A stretch of 64,000 nucleotides of DNA. Source: Ga0077555 sp963761475 (lineage in GTDB: Bacteria; Pseudomonadota; Alphaproteobacteria; Rhizobiales; Hyphomicrobiaceae). This document shows positions 55,140 to 64,000 of this stretch, piece after piece. A program made the translations under genes and the position numbers. Position 1 is the stretch's first letter, and every line of letters begins with the position of its first letter. Under the pieces are notes generated by a model. That model was not told where the DNA came from and did not search any database. It saw only the letters and a program-made list of their open reading frames with translations. Location of the stretch: assembly GCA_963761475.1 (NCBI GenBank), contig CAVXGT010000017.1:124001-188000 (forward strand). Direction: 5' to 3'.

Positions 55140-55403
55140 GTGCGTCCTTCCGCGGTAATGCCTGACCGCGTGTGAGTGCCAATGGCATCACGCGGGGCCT
55201 TGATTGCCAGATCGCCGCCAACTGTTATGGCATGAGGCTTGGTGGTCAAGAAATTGCGCAACCCCTGCCGCTTCATTGGAGCAGACCTTAGATGTCGTCG
55301 AGGGGCGGTTGCGCGACATCCATCTCGCGTGGTCCAATGAGGCAGGTCCGAGGTGCGGAACGATCACGCGACGTGCCATCGAATGGCTGAAGCGACAAGA
55401 GCG

Positions 55404-56429
55404 ATGACAATGAACGAGGCCCCCAATGGACCCTATAAACTGCTGATCTCAACCAACGCCTTGCGGGAATGGGGCGATCGCATTAAGGCCGTACTTCCGG
55501 ACGGCCAACTTCAGTTTATTTTGGCTGAAGTCGCCGGCGCCACCGAAGCGCCGTGCGAGGCGACAATCGCTTTCATGACACGAGAAGTGACCGGCAATTC
55601 CAGCAAGGGCAATCCAACGCCGGAGCTGCGCAACTTCGCAAAAGTGCTGCGCAAATCGCCATCTTTGAGATGGCTTCAGATCCATCCGGCAGGTGCCGAG
55701 TTGCCGATCTATAAAGAGTTGCGGGCGAGGGGAGTGAAGATCACAACTGCCTCGGGGGCAACTGCGGCAACCGTCGCCCACTCGGCATTGGGGGGATTGA
55801 TCGCAATTAACCGTTGCTTCCCGCTGCTAATGGACGCACAGCGGCGCCATGCATGGGAGCCGCGTCTCGGGCCGAAATCGCCGCGAGACCTCGGAGGTCA
55901 GACAGCAGTGATTGTGGGGCTCGGACCGATCGGTCAGAAACTTGGTGTCCTATTGAAAGCATTGGACATGCAAGTGATCGGCGTCCGACGGACGCCCCAA
56001 GAATTGCCCATGTGCGATCGGACGATCACCTATGATCAACTGGCAAGTGTTCTGCATACTGCCGACGTGATCATACTATGCTGCCCCGCGTCCGACATAA
56101 CCCGCAAACTCGTGGATGCACGTTTTTTGGCTTCTATGCGGCCCGGCTCTCTCCTGGTCAATGTGGCGCGGGGTGAGGTCGTAATGGAAGCTGATCTTGT
56201 AGCCGCTCTCGCAAGTGGCCACATAGCGGGGGCATTTCTCGATGTATTCGAGCGCGAACCGTTGGATACGGCATCCCCGCTCTGGGAGATGAGTAATGTG
56301 ATTGTCACCCCACATACAGCTAGTCACTCCTTGGGACAGAACGAAGCGATTTTAGAGATTTTTCTGGACAACTTACCCCGCTGGATTGAAGGCCGGCCGC
56401 TACGCAACGATGTTGATCGATTGGAGTGA
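55404..56429 (+). CDS. D-2-hydroxyacid dehydrogenase
   Basis: A 341-aa dehydrogenase of the D-isomer-specific family. The cofactor loop IVGLGPIGQKLG (GxGxxG complete), catalytic Arg in VNVARGEVV, Glu in VFEREPLD and His in TPHTASHS are all present. A second Met six bases later (55410) may be the real start; AAGAG lies at 55396-55400. The substrate is unknown. It is divergent from the LLM gene and may be co-transcribed with the lipocalin-like gene downstream. Confidence 0.87.
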   Translation: MTMNEAPNGPYKLLISTNALREWGDRIKAVLPDGQLQFILAEVAGATEAPCEATIAFMTREVTGNSSKGNPTPELRNFAKVLRKSPSLRWLQIHPAGAELPIYKELRARGVKITTASGATAATVAHSALGGLIAINRCFPLLMDAQRRHAWEPRLGPKSPRDLGGQTAVIVGLGPIGQKLGVLLKALDMQVIGVRRTPQELPMCDRTITYDQLASVLHTADVIILCCPASDITRKLVDARFLASMRPGSLLVNVARGEVVMEADLVAALASGHIAGAFLDVFEREPLDTASPLWEMSNVIVTPHTASHSLGQNEAILEIFLDNLPRWIEGRPLRNDVDRLE

Positions 56430-56557
56430 TGTGCGGTGGCGCGCTTAGACCGTTGCCGTCAATGTTCCGGTGATCGCAGAGGTAGACTAGAAGTCGAAAG
56501 ATCAATCAGCCGAGCCACAAGGCCGGTTTTAGAGAAGAAAAGCAAGGGTCTAGAAAC

Positions 56558-56953
56558 ATGAGAGAAATCGTAGGAACCTGGCGGTTGGTGAAAGGAGTGG
56601 CCGCCGATCTCGATGGCAAGCCGCGGCCACCACCCTATGGCGGAGAGAAGGCGATGGGACGCGTCACCTTCAATTCTGATGGGCGCATGATGGCCGTGCT
56701 GTGCGACGGTCGACAGAGGCTGCCAGACGCAGGACCTCGCCTGTACACATCCTATTGCGGAAATTGCACGTTCGATGGCAAACGCCTCGTGACCCGCGTT
56801 GACGCGTGCTCAGAACCAGAGCGCATGGGTACCGATCAGATTCGCGACGTGAGCTTCGAGGATGGTTTGATGATTCTGCGTCCTCCCATTCGCAAGGAAT
56901 ACGGTATTAGCGCTCGACGCATTCTCTATTGGGAAAAAATCTCCGAAGTCTGA
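56558..56953 (+). CDS. lipocalin-like domain protein
   Basis: A 131-aa product whose start, MREIVGTWRLVKG, and strands such as GRVTFNSDGRMMAVLCDG and YTSYCGNCTFDGKRLV fit the bacterial lipocalin-like domain family (eight-stranded barrel of small secreted or cytosolic proteins binding hydrophobic molecules). There is no signal peptide. The molecule bound is unknown. It follows the hydroxyacid dehydrogenase on the same strand after about 130 bases. Confidence 0.75.
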   Translation: MREIVGTWRLVKGVAADLDGKPRPPPYGGEKAMGRVTFNSDGRMMAVLCDGRQRLPDAGPRLYTSYCGNCTFDGKRLVTRVDACSEPERMGTDQIRDVSFEDGLMILRPPIRKEYGISARRILYWEKISEV

Positions 56954-56975
56954 GCGGTCCAATGGACACTTCCTG

Positions 56976-57326
56976 CTAGTCGATTGGTACGAAAATCGAA
57001 TGCCGAAGCTTGCCGCCGAGCGACTGGGAGAGATGTCCTTTGCCGTGCGTGTCCTCCACTAGGATCACTTCGCCTGCACCGATTTCGCGCGCTTCACCAT
57101 CGGAGGCGGTAATCTTTACGCCGCCGTCGAGGTTGATGATGTATTGTCTGCGCGGAGCCGGATGCCAATCGAGGTCGTAGTCACTTGCCGTCTGGCGGAA
57201 TATTATCCCAGTCGCAGGCATCCGCTTTGAGTACTTGGAAAAATTCCGCTCCTCCTGCCAATCGACATCGATATCCCGCCAGTGGCTTTCGCCATTGCTG
57301 TCAACATAGAGATTATGAATGCGCAT
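56976..57326 (-). CDS. cupin-domain protein
   Basis: A 116-aa small beta-barrel protein. Cupin-like motifs are DWHPAPRRQYIINLDGGVKI and EIGAGEVILVEDTHGKGHLS; potential metal ligands are His53 in the first and Glu89 and His93 in the second. The function is unknown; small cupins in such clusters often act as isomerases, dioxygenases or sensors. It overlaps no neighbour and is convergent with the lipocalin-like gene. Confidence 0.75.
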   Translation of the reverse strand: MRIHNLYVDSNGESHWRDIDVDWQEERNFSKYSKRMPATGIIFRQTASDYDLDWHPAPRRQYIINLDGGVKITASDGEAREIGAGEVILVEDTHGKGHLSQSLGGKLRHSIFVPID

Positions 57327-57568
57327 GGGACAAGCCTACCTTTCCGAATTCGTTTGCCGACTTTGCCTTTGGAATTCTCGTCGCACATGACCGAGCAGTT
57401 TGGCAGCCACCGCCGATCGATATGGTTCAGCCACTTTGCCGCCAACTAACTTGCGTGTCGGCACCATGCTGGTCTGGCAAGCATTCGCCTTCCAACTGAT
57501 CAGTGAAGCCTCGGTTCCAGGACCAAGAGTCACGTGCACAGCCCTGAGAGAATGTCGATATCAGCAGA

Positions 57569-58792
57569 TCAACCGACAATGATGTTCTCACTCCGAAGCT
57601 TGGCAATTTCGCCTTCATCCATTTTCAGCCAGTCCGTCAGGACGTAACCTGAGTGCTCGCCAAGCTTTGGTGCCACACCGACCCGGGGTGTCTCCCCGCC
57701 AAAGCGCACAGGCCAACCGCTCATCGTGTAGGCCCCCTGACTGTGCTCCATGGTTTGGCGGATGCCACGGTCGGTGAAGCTAGCGTCGTCAGCAATCTCG
57801 CGTGTATCGAGCACGGCACCAGCGGGTACACCGGCGCCACTCACAAGCCGCCATGCGTCATGCTTGTCATGCCTCATGGTCCAGTTGGAGACCATTTCGT
57901 CGACCTCGGCGCGTCGTTCAGTCCGGGCGGCAGGCGTGGCGTAGCGCCCATCTCCGATAAGTTCTTCGCGTCCCATCACTCTCAGCAATCGATTCCAATG
58001 GTCCGGATTGGCGGGACTGGTGAAAATATAGACGTAGTCGTTTGCGCCGCCGCCCCTGGTCGGGTAGACGCCGATTGGCGGATTGCCTCCACCAACAGTC
58101 TTGGATCCGGCCCGCGGTGCAGCCTTGCCGTCGGTCCGCTCCATGTAGGTAAAGGCATTGCGGATATAATGCAGAATTGAGTCTTGCATTGCGACCTCAA
58201 GCCGCTCGCCCTGTCCTGTTTTAAGCTTTCTGACGTAGGCTCCCAGAATCGAGATCGCCATAATCATGCCCGTTCCGGTATCCCCGATCGTTGTCCCGGG
58301 CTTGCAGGGTGGGCCATCTTCATTGCCCGTAATCGACATCAATCCGCCAGCGGCCTGGGCAATCATATCGAAGGCGAGGCCATTCTCGTGTGGGCTGCCT
58401 TTGCCAAAACCCTTGATTTGGCAGTAAATCAAGCCAGGATTCAATGATTTTGCGATGTCGTATCCAAGCCCAAGGCGCTCAATTGCGCCGGGAGCAAAGT
58501 TCTCAATCATTACGTCGGCAGACGCAATCAAGCGTTTGACAGTTGCGAGACCAGCTGGATCCTTCAGATTTAAGGCAACCGACCGCTTTCCTGCGTTGTA
58601 TTGCAGAAAGTAAAAGGCGTCTGCGCCGGGCTCCGTGCGGCCTGTCGAACGGCCTGGGTCCCCCGAGCCGGGATTCTCGACCTTGACGACATCTGCGCCG
58701 AGCCAGGCAAGCGCCTCCGTGCATGACGGCCCTGCTTCGAATTGTGTGAAATCCAGGATCTTGAGACCGGTAAGGCAGTTCTCCCCGCTCAT
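57569..58792 (-). CDS. CaiB/BaiF family CoA-transferase
   Basis: A 407-aa class III CoA-transferase (formyl-CoA transferase fold). It has the N-terminal segment GLKILDFTQFEAGPSCTEALAWLGADVVKVE, the motif NAGKRSVALNLKDP, and the region with the candidate catalytic Asp, LAFDMIAQAAGGLMSITG. It would move CoA between an organic acid and an acyl-CoA; the exact acid is unknown. It is a marker that a dicarboxylate, aromatic or sterol-type acid is activated in this cluster. Confidence 0.92.
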   Translation of the reverse strand: MSGENCLTGLKILDFTQFEAGPSCTEALAWLGADVVKVENPGSGDPGRSTGRTEPGADAFYFLQYNAGKRSVALNLKDPAGLATVKRLIASADVMIENFAPGAIERLGLGYDIAKSLNPGLIYCQIKGFGKGSPHENGLAFDMIAQAAGGLMSITGNEDGPPCKPGTTIGDTGTGMIMAISILGAYVRKLKTGQGERLEVAMQDSILHYIRNAFTYMERTDGKAAPRAGSKTVGGGNPPIGVYPTRGGGANDYVYIFTSPANPDHWNRLLRVMGREELIGDGRYATPAARTERRAEVDEMVSNWTMRHDKHDAWRLVSGAGVPAGAVLDTREIADDASFTDRGIRQTMEHSQGAYTMSGWPVRFGGETPRVGVAPKLGEHSGYVLTDWLKMDEGEIAKLRSENIIVG

Positions 58793-59151
58793 GGTCGATG
58801 TTCCCTTTTTCTCGCGCTGGCGCTCCTGCTCAAGCAGTCCGCATGTGCATGCAACGGGAGCTTGCCTAGCGTTTGCCAGATTGTGGAAAGTTAAGTGTAG
58901 GCATGATGCGGGGGCGTCGTCGAGACCGGACTTGAATGTTGGATCAGTCGGTGAGTGGGAGCGTCTGCGAGATTTAGTCCCTGTTAACGGAGGGCTGGCG
59001 CTGAAAATAGATAAAAAAATTGCTAAATAATATGCTCTAGCTTTTAGGATGTTTTAACTCGTTGATCGGAACCGTTGGGGTAAACGCGTCGTTAGTATCA
59101 ATTTAGCATTGAGCCGCTAAAAGGGATATGTAGAGCTAACGTCTGTCGTGG
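58793..59151. other. AT-rich intergenic region before the PilZ coiled-coil gene
   Basis: About 360 bases. The stretch near 58995-59060 is conspicuously AT-rich (AAAAAATTGCTAAATAATATG) and probably contains the promoter of the downstream gene or of the divergent CoA-transferase. No coding frame is recognisable. Confidence 0.45.
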
Positions 59152-62100
59152 TTGGGGGCTGGCGCCTTGGTTTCCTTGTTCTGGCGGCAAAAAAATCAAA
59201 AGCTGAAAATGCGTCTCAACTCTGTAGTTGAGGCCACGGAACGCGTGCGCAAGAGCAATCAACTTAAGCCAAGGCGTGTCGAAATCGATACGACCTACGT
59301 AGATGCTGCAAACGAATACCATGACGAACCTGCGTCCAGCGGCGGCCCACTGCTCGAGGGGGACGACAACGTTGAGCATTGGGACCATGACCAGTCCGGT
59401 GGCGAAGCCGGTGACGCCTTGCTCCCGGGCGGCTCTGCTGGTGCGGCAACGTCACAGAACTCGCTCGTTGCAGAAGCCGGCGATGACGATGAGCAAGGTT
59501 TCTGGGACGAAATCGAAGCTCAGGTTGATGAAGCCCTGGCAAGAGCGGATTTAGCGGAACAGCGGCTTGCTGAAGCGCTGGCGGCCAGCAAGGCGCGCGA
59601 AGAGGAGCTTTCAGAAGAGGCCGCTACTCTGATTTCCGAAGCAGACGCTCGTGCCAAGGCGGCTGAAGATAAGCTCGAAGAGATTCGCAAGGCGCCAAAA
59701 TCCAAAAGCAAGGCAGTCGGTAACGAGCAGAACACCCAACTGGCCGCGATGAGGCTCCGCGCTGCTCAGGCCGAACAGGAATTGGCTGAACTGCAGCGCA
59801 GCGTGGATGACCGTAACACTAAGCTGACGGATGACCTTGCTGTCCAGCGCGATCTGGCAACCCTTCTCGAAGCCGAGGCCCAACGCGAGCAGGCCGCCCG
59901 GATCGAAGCCGAAACATTGGCCCAGGATGCGGTTGCCCAGGCTGAGGCGCTGCAGCTCAGGCTCGCTGAATTGGAGCAGGTTGCCCAAATCGGTGCCGCC
60001 CCTGTCAAGCTTGATCATGACGCACTGCAGGCCCAAGTGGACAAATTGCAGCATGACCTCTGTGAGGAGAAGAATGCGCGAGATGCCGCTGAGAACCGCG
60101 CCAAGGCTGCGAACGAAAGCTCCGAAAGACTGAAGCTTGAGCTTGCTAAGTTGGAGGCCGCATTAGAGAGTGGTGAGGAGCTTTCGAGGCGACTATCCGA
60201 AGCGAACGGTCTGCTTGAAGCCAGCCGGAAAGAGACGGCAAGAGTGCGTGCGGCGCTGGCACTTGAGCTGGAAAATGAAGCCACAGCTCGCGAGGCGGCG
60301 GAGAATAGAACCCGTGATGCTTTAGCCCAGCTGGCCGATCTACAAACCGAACTTGAGGCCCTCAGAGCCTCTCAATCCAAACATGCCGCCGACATGGAAG
60401 GGCTGGCGGAGCTTCGGTCGCAGCTTGAAAGTGCGCAGCTCGAAAACGACAGCCTGCGTACCGCCGACCGTGAGCGCGCAGAAGAGCTGGAGAAGCTCGG
60501 TACCGCTTGTCGAATGGCAGAGGCACAGGTTGAGACCGCTCTGGCCGGCAAAAAGGCTCTCGAAGAAGAGATCGCCAGGCTGCGTGTGGTCTGCGCCAAT
60601 CAGGAAAGTCTGGCCGACCAGCTAGCGCAAGCGAACGAAGAACTCGGGGTCTTGAACAGCGAACGTGATCTCACGAAGCGCTCCTTGGCCGACGTCAACG
60701 CAAGGCTTGAGGCCGCTGAGGCAGGTCGTGTCGAGGCGCTGAGGTGCAACGCAGAAGACAAGGCACGTATCGAGGAGCTTGAAGCGCAAATTGCGGGGCT
60801 CCTGGCCGCACCCGACAAGAAGCAGGAGCTGGCCGAGCGGGAGCTTGCAGCAAGCCGCGAAGTTGAATTGTTGAATCGCGAAGTTGGCAAGCTGAGGGCG
60901 CTCGTTAACGGCCTCAAGGGTGATGTACAGCGTGAAAGCGCTGCGCGACTTTCCGCGGAACAGGAAGTTGCAAATGCTCAACGCTTGGCCCACGTAGCGG
61001 GCGAGAGAATTGCCACCCTCGAGGCCTTCGCCAGAGAGAAGACAGACACTGAGAGCAAAGAAGCCGACTCACAGCGTAGCGAGATCGACAACCTGGGTGC
61101 CAGGATCGCCGAGCTGAACCGTACCGTTGCGCTTGAGGTCGAGGCGAAGCAAGCGGCGCAGGCCGCCGCCGAGCGCGCAGCCGCCCAAGCTGAGGATGCC
61201 GTTACCCAGTTGCGTACTCTGCAGTCGCTCAACGATAGCCGGAACGAGGCCGCTGAACGGAAGTCGGTTGCCGTCCAAGCCGTTGAGCGGGACCTCGAAG
61301 AACTCCGAAAGAAACTCGAGGCCGAGACATCCGCCAAGCAGCAGGCGGAAACCGAAGCCGAGGCTCTTGCGCTACGCCTCGTCGAAGCCGAAAAAAGGCT
61401 CGCCTCGACGATCGCAGAGTATCACGTGCAGGCGTCCCGTCTTTCGAGGGCGGGCACACGGTCGGAAAGTGAAACATCCGCGCAAGCATCTGAGCATCAG
61501 TCGCCCCCGAGCCGGAACATGGGAGAGGCAGGCCGTGGGAGTGAAGCCGAGAATCAACGAAAAGTGGCCGGCTCGGCTGAGCGAGAGGATTACCAATCCA
61601 CCCCGGATCAGGAAGCGGCCGGAGTACGCCAGTTCTCCTACGAGATCCCGTCCAAGGTGCCCACGCGCCTTCGTGCTCCAGCCAGAAATAAGACTGTTAA
61701 TCCGTCCGCTGCGAATCCGACTGAGTCGGCTGAAGAACTGTCCCGCACGGACGGAAACGATCATCTGGCCGACGCCCAAACGGCATCGAGCAACCGAGAG
61801 GCAGCAGAAGCCGCAGCAAGTGCCCTGGTCGATGAGGGTGCGAGTGAAAAGCGTCGCGACAAGCGAGTGGAGTCCCAGATTCCGGCTGTCCTCAATGCTG
61901 AGGGGCTGCGTCAGGGGCTTACATGCACGATCAGGGATCGATCGTCGAGTGGCGCGCGCATTGAGTTCACACGCGACATGTATGTGGAAGGCGTCGAGGT
62001 TGTCTCGGTTGGCGACCGCTTGACGCTGACATTCCGGATGGGACAGGACCGAACGTCGGTCGAATGCGTCGTGGCCTGGGTCGCGGGACGGCTTACGGGC

Positions 62101-62241
62101 GTGCGTTTCGTTGGCCAGTTCCGAACCGAAAGCGTGCAGACCAAGCGTAAGGGCAAGGCTCGCGAAGGTGATGACCGTGGGGCGGGAAAATCCGGTTTCT
62201 CGGCTGGACGCTTCGCAAAAACGATCCTGTCCGGCAGGTAG
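59152..62241 (+). CDS. large coiled-coil protein with C-terminal PilZ domain
   Basis: A 1029-aa protein in three parts. Residues about 1-110 are acidic and probably disordered. Residues about 115-790 form an almost uninterrupted Ala/Glu/Leu-rich coiled coil. Residues about 790-890 are polar low complexity. Residues about 895-990 form a PilZ domain with the c-di-GMP motifs complete: RxxxR at R901-R905 (RRDKR) and DxSxxG at D929-G934 (DRSSSG). The start is uncertain: TTG 59152 gives the longest frame; TTG 59167, TTG 59176 and ATG 59209 are alternatives with no strong ribosome binding site. No transmembrane helix or enzyme domain is seen, so a c-di-GMP-responsive cytoplasmic scaffold is plausible. 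Confidence 0.85.
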   Translation: MGAGALVSLFWRQKNQKLKMRLNSVVEATERVRKSNQLKPRRVEIDTTYVDAANEYHDEPASSGGPLLEGDDNVEHWDHDQSGGEAGDALLPGGSAGAATSQNSLVAEAGDDDEQGFWDEIEAQVDEALARADLAEQRLAEALAASKAREEELSEEAATLISEADARAKAAEDKLEEIRKAPKSKSKAVGNEQNTQLAAMRLRAAQAEQELAELQRSVDDRNTKLTDDLAVQRDLATLLEAEAQREQAARIEAETLAQDAVAQAEALQLRLAELEQVAQIGAAPVKLDHDALQAQVDKLQHDLCEEKNARDAAENRAKAANESSERLKLELAKLEAALESGEELSRRLSEANGLLEASRKETARVRAALALELENEATAREAAENRTRDALAQLADLQTELEALRASQSKHAADMEGLAELRSQLESAQLENDSLRTADRERAEELEKLGTACRMAEAQVETALAGKKALEEEIARLRVVCANQESLADQLAQANEELGVLNSERDLTKRSLADVNARLEAAEAGRVEALRCNAEDKARIEELEAQIAGLLAAPDKKQELAERELAASREVELLNREVGKLRALVNGLKGDVQRESAARLSAEQEVANAQRLAHVAGERIATLEAFAREKTDTESKEADSQRSEIDNLGARIAELNRTVALEVEAKQAAQAAAERAAAQAEDAVTQLRTLQSLNDSRNEAAERKSVAVQAVERDLEELRKKLEAETSAKQQAETEAEALALRLVEAEKRLASTIAEYHVQASRLSRAGTRSESETSAQASEHQSPPSRNMGEAGRGSEAENQRKVAGSAEREDYQSTPDQEAAGVRQFSYEIPSKVPTRLRAPARNKTVNPSAANPTESAEELSRTDGNDHLADAQTASSNREAAEAAASALVDEGASEKRRDKRVESQIPAVLNAEGLRQGLTCTIRDRSSSGARIEFTRDMYVEGVEVVSVGDRLTLTFRMGQDRTSVECVVAWVAGRLTGVRFVGQFRTESVQTKRKGKAREGDDRGAGKSGFSAGRFAKTILSGR

Positions 62242-62423
62242 GCTCTCGCACAGCCCAAAAAACGCAGCGTTTAGCGGCAATTCCGTTCCGCGACGCCAGC
62301 GCCCCTTGCCCGCCTGCGTACCTTAGCCCGTCAGCCTGCAAGGCCTGGCCGCCGAGGCTTGGCATTAGTCCATTCCCCTGCCTACGATGGGATTCAGATG
62401 GTCTTTGGAGGATCTGAAAGCCC

Positions 62424-63635
62424 ATGCCCCACGCGCCCGCCACCCCGCTTCGTCATGGGGTGTTCCTGCCCCCCTTTCATCCTATGAATGAGAACCCGTC
62501 GGCCTGCATCGAGCGTGATCTCGAGTTGATGCAATGGCTGGACAGCCTCGGATTCCACGAGGCCTGGATTGGTGAGCATCATTCGGCGGGCTGGGAACTC
62601 ATTTCGTCTCCGGAACTGTTTATTGCGGTCGCCGCAGAGCGGACCAAGCACATCCGTTTCGGCACTGGCGTAATTTCGCTCCCCTACCACAACCCGTTGA
62701 TGACAGCGAACCGCATGATCCAGTTGGATCATCACACACGCGGTAGGATCATGTTCGGCGCTGGTCCAGGGCTATTGGCGTCGGACGCCTTGATGCTCGG
62801 CATCGACCCGAACACCCAACGCGACCGCATGGCCGAGGCACTTGATGTCATTCTGCGCCTCTTTAAGGGTGAGATCGTCACTGAAAAGACGGACTGGTAC
62901 AATTTAGTTGGTGCGCGCGCCCACATCCTCCCGTACCAGAAACCCTATCCAGAGGTTGCTGTCGTCAGCGCTGTGACGCCGTCTGGAGGACGCCTTGCCG
63001 GCAAGTACGGCATCTCCATGATCTGCGTGGCAGCTACGAATCCCTTTGGCTACGACGCGCTCGCGGCCAACTGGAAGATCGCCACCGATATGGCGTCAGA
63101 GAATGGCCACACCATGCAGCCGTCGAATCTGCGTCTCGTCGGTCCCATGCACATCGCTGAGACGCGAGAGCAGGCCTTCAAGAACGTCGAGTATGGCCTC
63201 GAACCCTATCTCGACTATCTCAACAACAATCAACCGCGATTCATCGTGCCACCTGGAAGGGATGCAGCGGAGTGGTTCGTTGAATCGAAATTCGGCGTTA
63301 TCGGTACACCTGACGACGCTATCGCGCTGATCCAGCGCCTCTACGATAAGCAGGGCGATTTCGGCGTCATGCTGCAGCAGGTGCATAACTGGGCTGATTT
63401 TGCGGCAACCAAACGTTCCTACGAACTCTATCAGCGCTATGTGATGCCGCACTTCTCCGGCGACAATCGTCCTCGCATCGAGAGCTTCGATTGGTGCACG
63501 CAGAACCGTACACTCCTCGCCGAAAAGCGTTCGACGGCGGCAAAGGCCATGTTCGATAAACACGAAGCGGAGATGAAGGCGAAGGCAGTTGAGGGGCTGG
63601 CTGGCAGGCCACAGAATGGGCGCGAAGCATGGTAG
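62424..63635 (+). CDS. LLM-class flavin-dependent monooxygenase, limonene/alkanal monooxygenase-like
   Basis: A 403-aa luciferase-like monooxygenase. It has RHGVFLPPFHPMNENPS, then LGFHEAWIGEHHSAGWE, the flavin-site region FGTGVISLPYHNPLMTANR, and GRIMFGAGPGLLASDALMLG. The relatives in this group act on terpenes, aldehydes, sulfonates or nitrogen compounds with reduced FMN; the substrate here is unknown. It starts at ATG 62424 after GGAGGATCTG-type sequence. Confidence 0.88.
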   Translation: MPHAPATPLRHGVFLPPFHPMNENPSACIERDLELMQWLDSLGFHEAWIGEHHSAGWELISSPELFIAVAAERTKHIRFGTGVISLPYHNPLMTANRMIQLDHHTRGRIMFGAGPGLLASDALMLGIDPNTQRDRMAEALDVILRLFKGEIVTEKTDWYNLVGARAHILPYQKPYPEVAVVSAVTPSGGRLAGKYGISMICVAATNPFGYDALAANWKIATDMASENGHTMQPSNLRLVGPMHIAETREQAFKNVEYGLEPYLDYLNNNQPRFIVPPGRDAAEWFVESKFGVIGTPDDAIALIQRLYDKQGDFGVMLQQVHNWADFAATKRSYELYQRYVMPHFSGDNRPRIESFDWCTQNRTLLAEKRSTAAKAMFDKHEAEMKAKAVEGLAGRPQNGREAW

Positions 63636-63700
63636 CAGATCCGCGGGCGACCTGCCTGTATTGAAGCCCGATTGAATATCCATAAATGCAGGAGCAGGAG

Positions 63701-64000
63701 ATGACCAAGGCACGTGACGCCCAGGGCCACGTCTTGACCGACGCTACGCCAGAAGCTGCGGCCTATTTGGATGAGGCGACACGCGCCTTCACCCTGGCAT
63801 ACGGCGACGCGCTAGCTGACATAGAAAGGGCGACAAAGGCATCGCCTCGAGCCCCTATGGTCCTTCTGGCAAGGGTGTGGATACAAGTTTTGTCGAACGA
63901 CCCAGCCCTGGTGCAGGCAGCGCGTGCGGCGTTGGCGGCCATCCAAGAGCTAGCGATGAATGAACGCGAGCAGGCGCATGCCAGCGCGTTGGCCGATGCC
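63701..64000 (+). CDS. TPR-type protein, cut by the window end
   Basis: The first 100 residues run off the window end. They read MTKARDAQGHVLTDATPEAAA and then helical pairs (AYLDEATRAFTLAYGDALAD, PMVLLARVWIQVLS) rich in Ala and Leu that resemble tetratricopeptide repeats and the TTC38-like family. GGAGCAGGAG lies directly before the ATG. It follows the LLM gene by 65 bases in the same direction and probably shares its operon. Confidence 0.6.
   Translation, partial: MTKARDAQGHVLTDATPEAAAYLDEATRAFTLAYGDALADIERATKASPRAPMVLLARVWIQVLSNDPALVQAARAALAAIQELAMNEREQAHASALADA

Noticed and set aside
1..64000. CRISPR array, tRNA, rRNA or riboswitch
   Set aside because: No regularly spaced repeats and no tRNA T-arm or anticodon pattern were noticed while reading; short non-coding RNAs could still be missed.

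Overview
The window reads as a chromosomal segment from a GC-rich alphaproteobacterium, most likely of the Hyphomicrobiales (Rhizobiales). The pointers are a complete fixNOQP-fixGHIS (ccoNOQP-ccoGHIS) cluster under an FNR/FixK-type box, a FixK-like Crp/Fnr regulator, a Flp pilin with a Cpa-type pilus protein, a bactofilin, and single-chain acyl-CoA carboxylase and CaiB/BaiF genes typical of metabolically versatile soil or water alphaproteobacteria. I see no rRNA, tRNA, CRISPR array, prophage or plasmid functions.

Layout. 1-4.8 kb (minus): HME-RND metal efflux, cusA (cut by the window start), cusB and a Cys-rich exported protein. 5.0-9.2 kb: FixK-like regulator, a PAS hybrid histidine kinase broken by two 1-nt frameshifts, and an OmpR-type regulator. 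9.6-11.0 kb (plus): an unknown 179-aa protein translationally coupled to a DUF2189 membrane protein. 11.0-19.1 kb (minus): cbb3 oxidase structural genes ccoN-O-Q-P, then ccoG-H-I-S, including a ccoS that starts with TTG. 20-23.2 kb (plus): phoR, phoU and phoB without pst genes. 23.3-30.3 kb (minus): M20 peptidase, SDR, 2-hydroxyacid dehydrogenase and a fused BC-BCCP-CT acyl-CoA carboxylase. 30.5-35.2 kb: a BigR/SqrR-like ArsR repressor divergent from a two-gene RND efflux system. 36.2-40.0 kb (minus): a saccharopine-dehydrogenase-like gene followed by a DUF4166 gene interrupted by a decayed IS66-family element. 40-48 kb: a frameshifted FAH-family gene, DUF4337 protein, Cpa-type pilus protein, Flp pilin, glycerol kinase, bactofilin, DUF455 protein and a frameshifted Bcp peroxiredoxin. 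48.1-51.8 kb: a giant AsmA/DUF3971-type envelope protein. 51.9-58.8 kb: a mixed-strand catabolic island (SDR, MFS, LLM flavoprotein, D-2-hydroxyacid dehydrogenase, lipocalin-like, cupin, CoA-transferase). 59.2-62.2 kb: a 1029-aa coiled-coil/PilZ protein. 62.4 kb to the end: a second LLM monooxygenase and the start of a TPR-type protein.

How the parts fit. The FixK-like regulator carries the E-x2-S-R recognition signature expected to read TTGAT-N4-ATCAA sites. A near-perfect site lies upstream of ccoN and a weaker FixK2-like site upstream of the DUF2189 pair, which suggests one microaerobic regulon. The Cu-importing ATPase CcoI and the metal efflux genes are both concerned with metal homeostasis. 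The cell-surface genes (Flp pilin, bactofilin, AsmA-like protein, PilZ coiled-coil protein) are scattered single genes, not one operon.

A recurring oddity is single-base indels in otherwise well-preserved genes (hybrid kinase twice, FAH-family gene twice, bcp once, IS66 tnpB once and tnpC twice). Several lie in or next to short G runs. Either the source sequence has indel errors or several genes decayed recently; reads would settle this. The least explained items are the PilZ/coiled-coil protein, the BigR-like regulator beside an RND pump, and the IS66 insertion that fuses DUF4166 in frame to tnpA.
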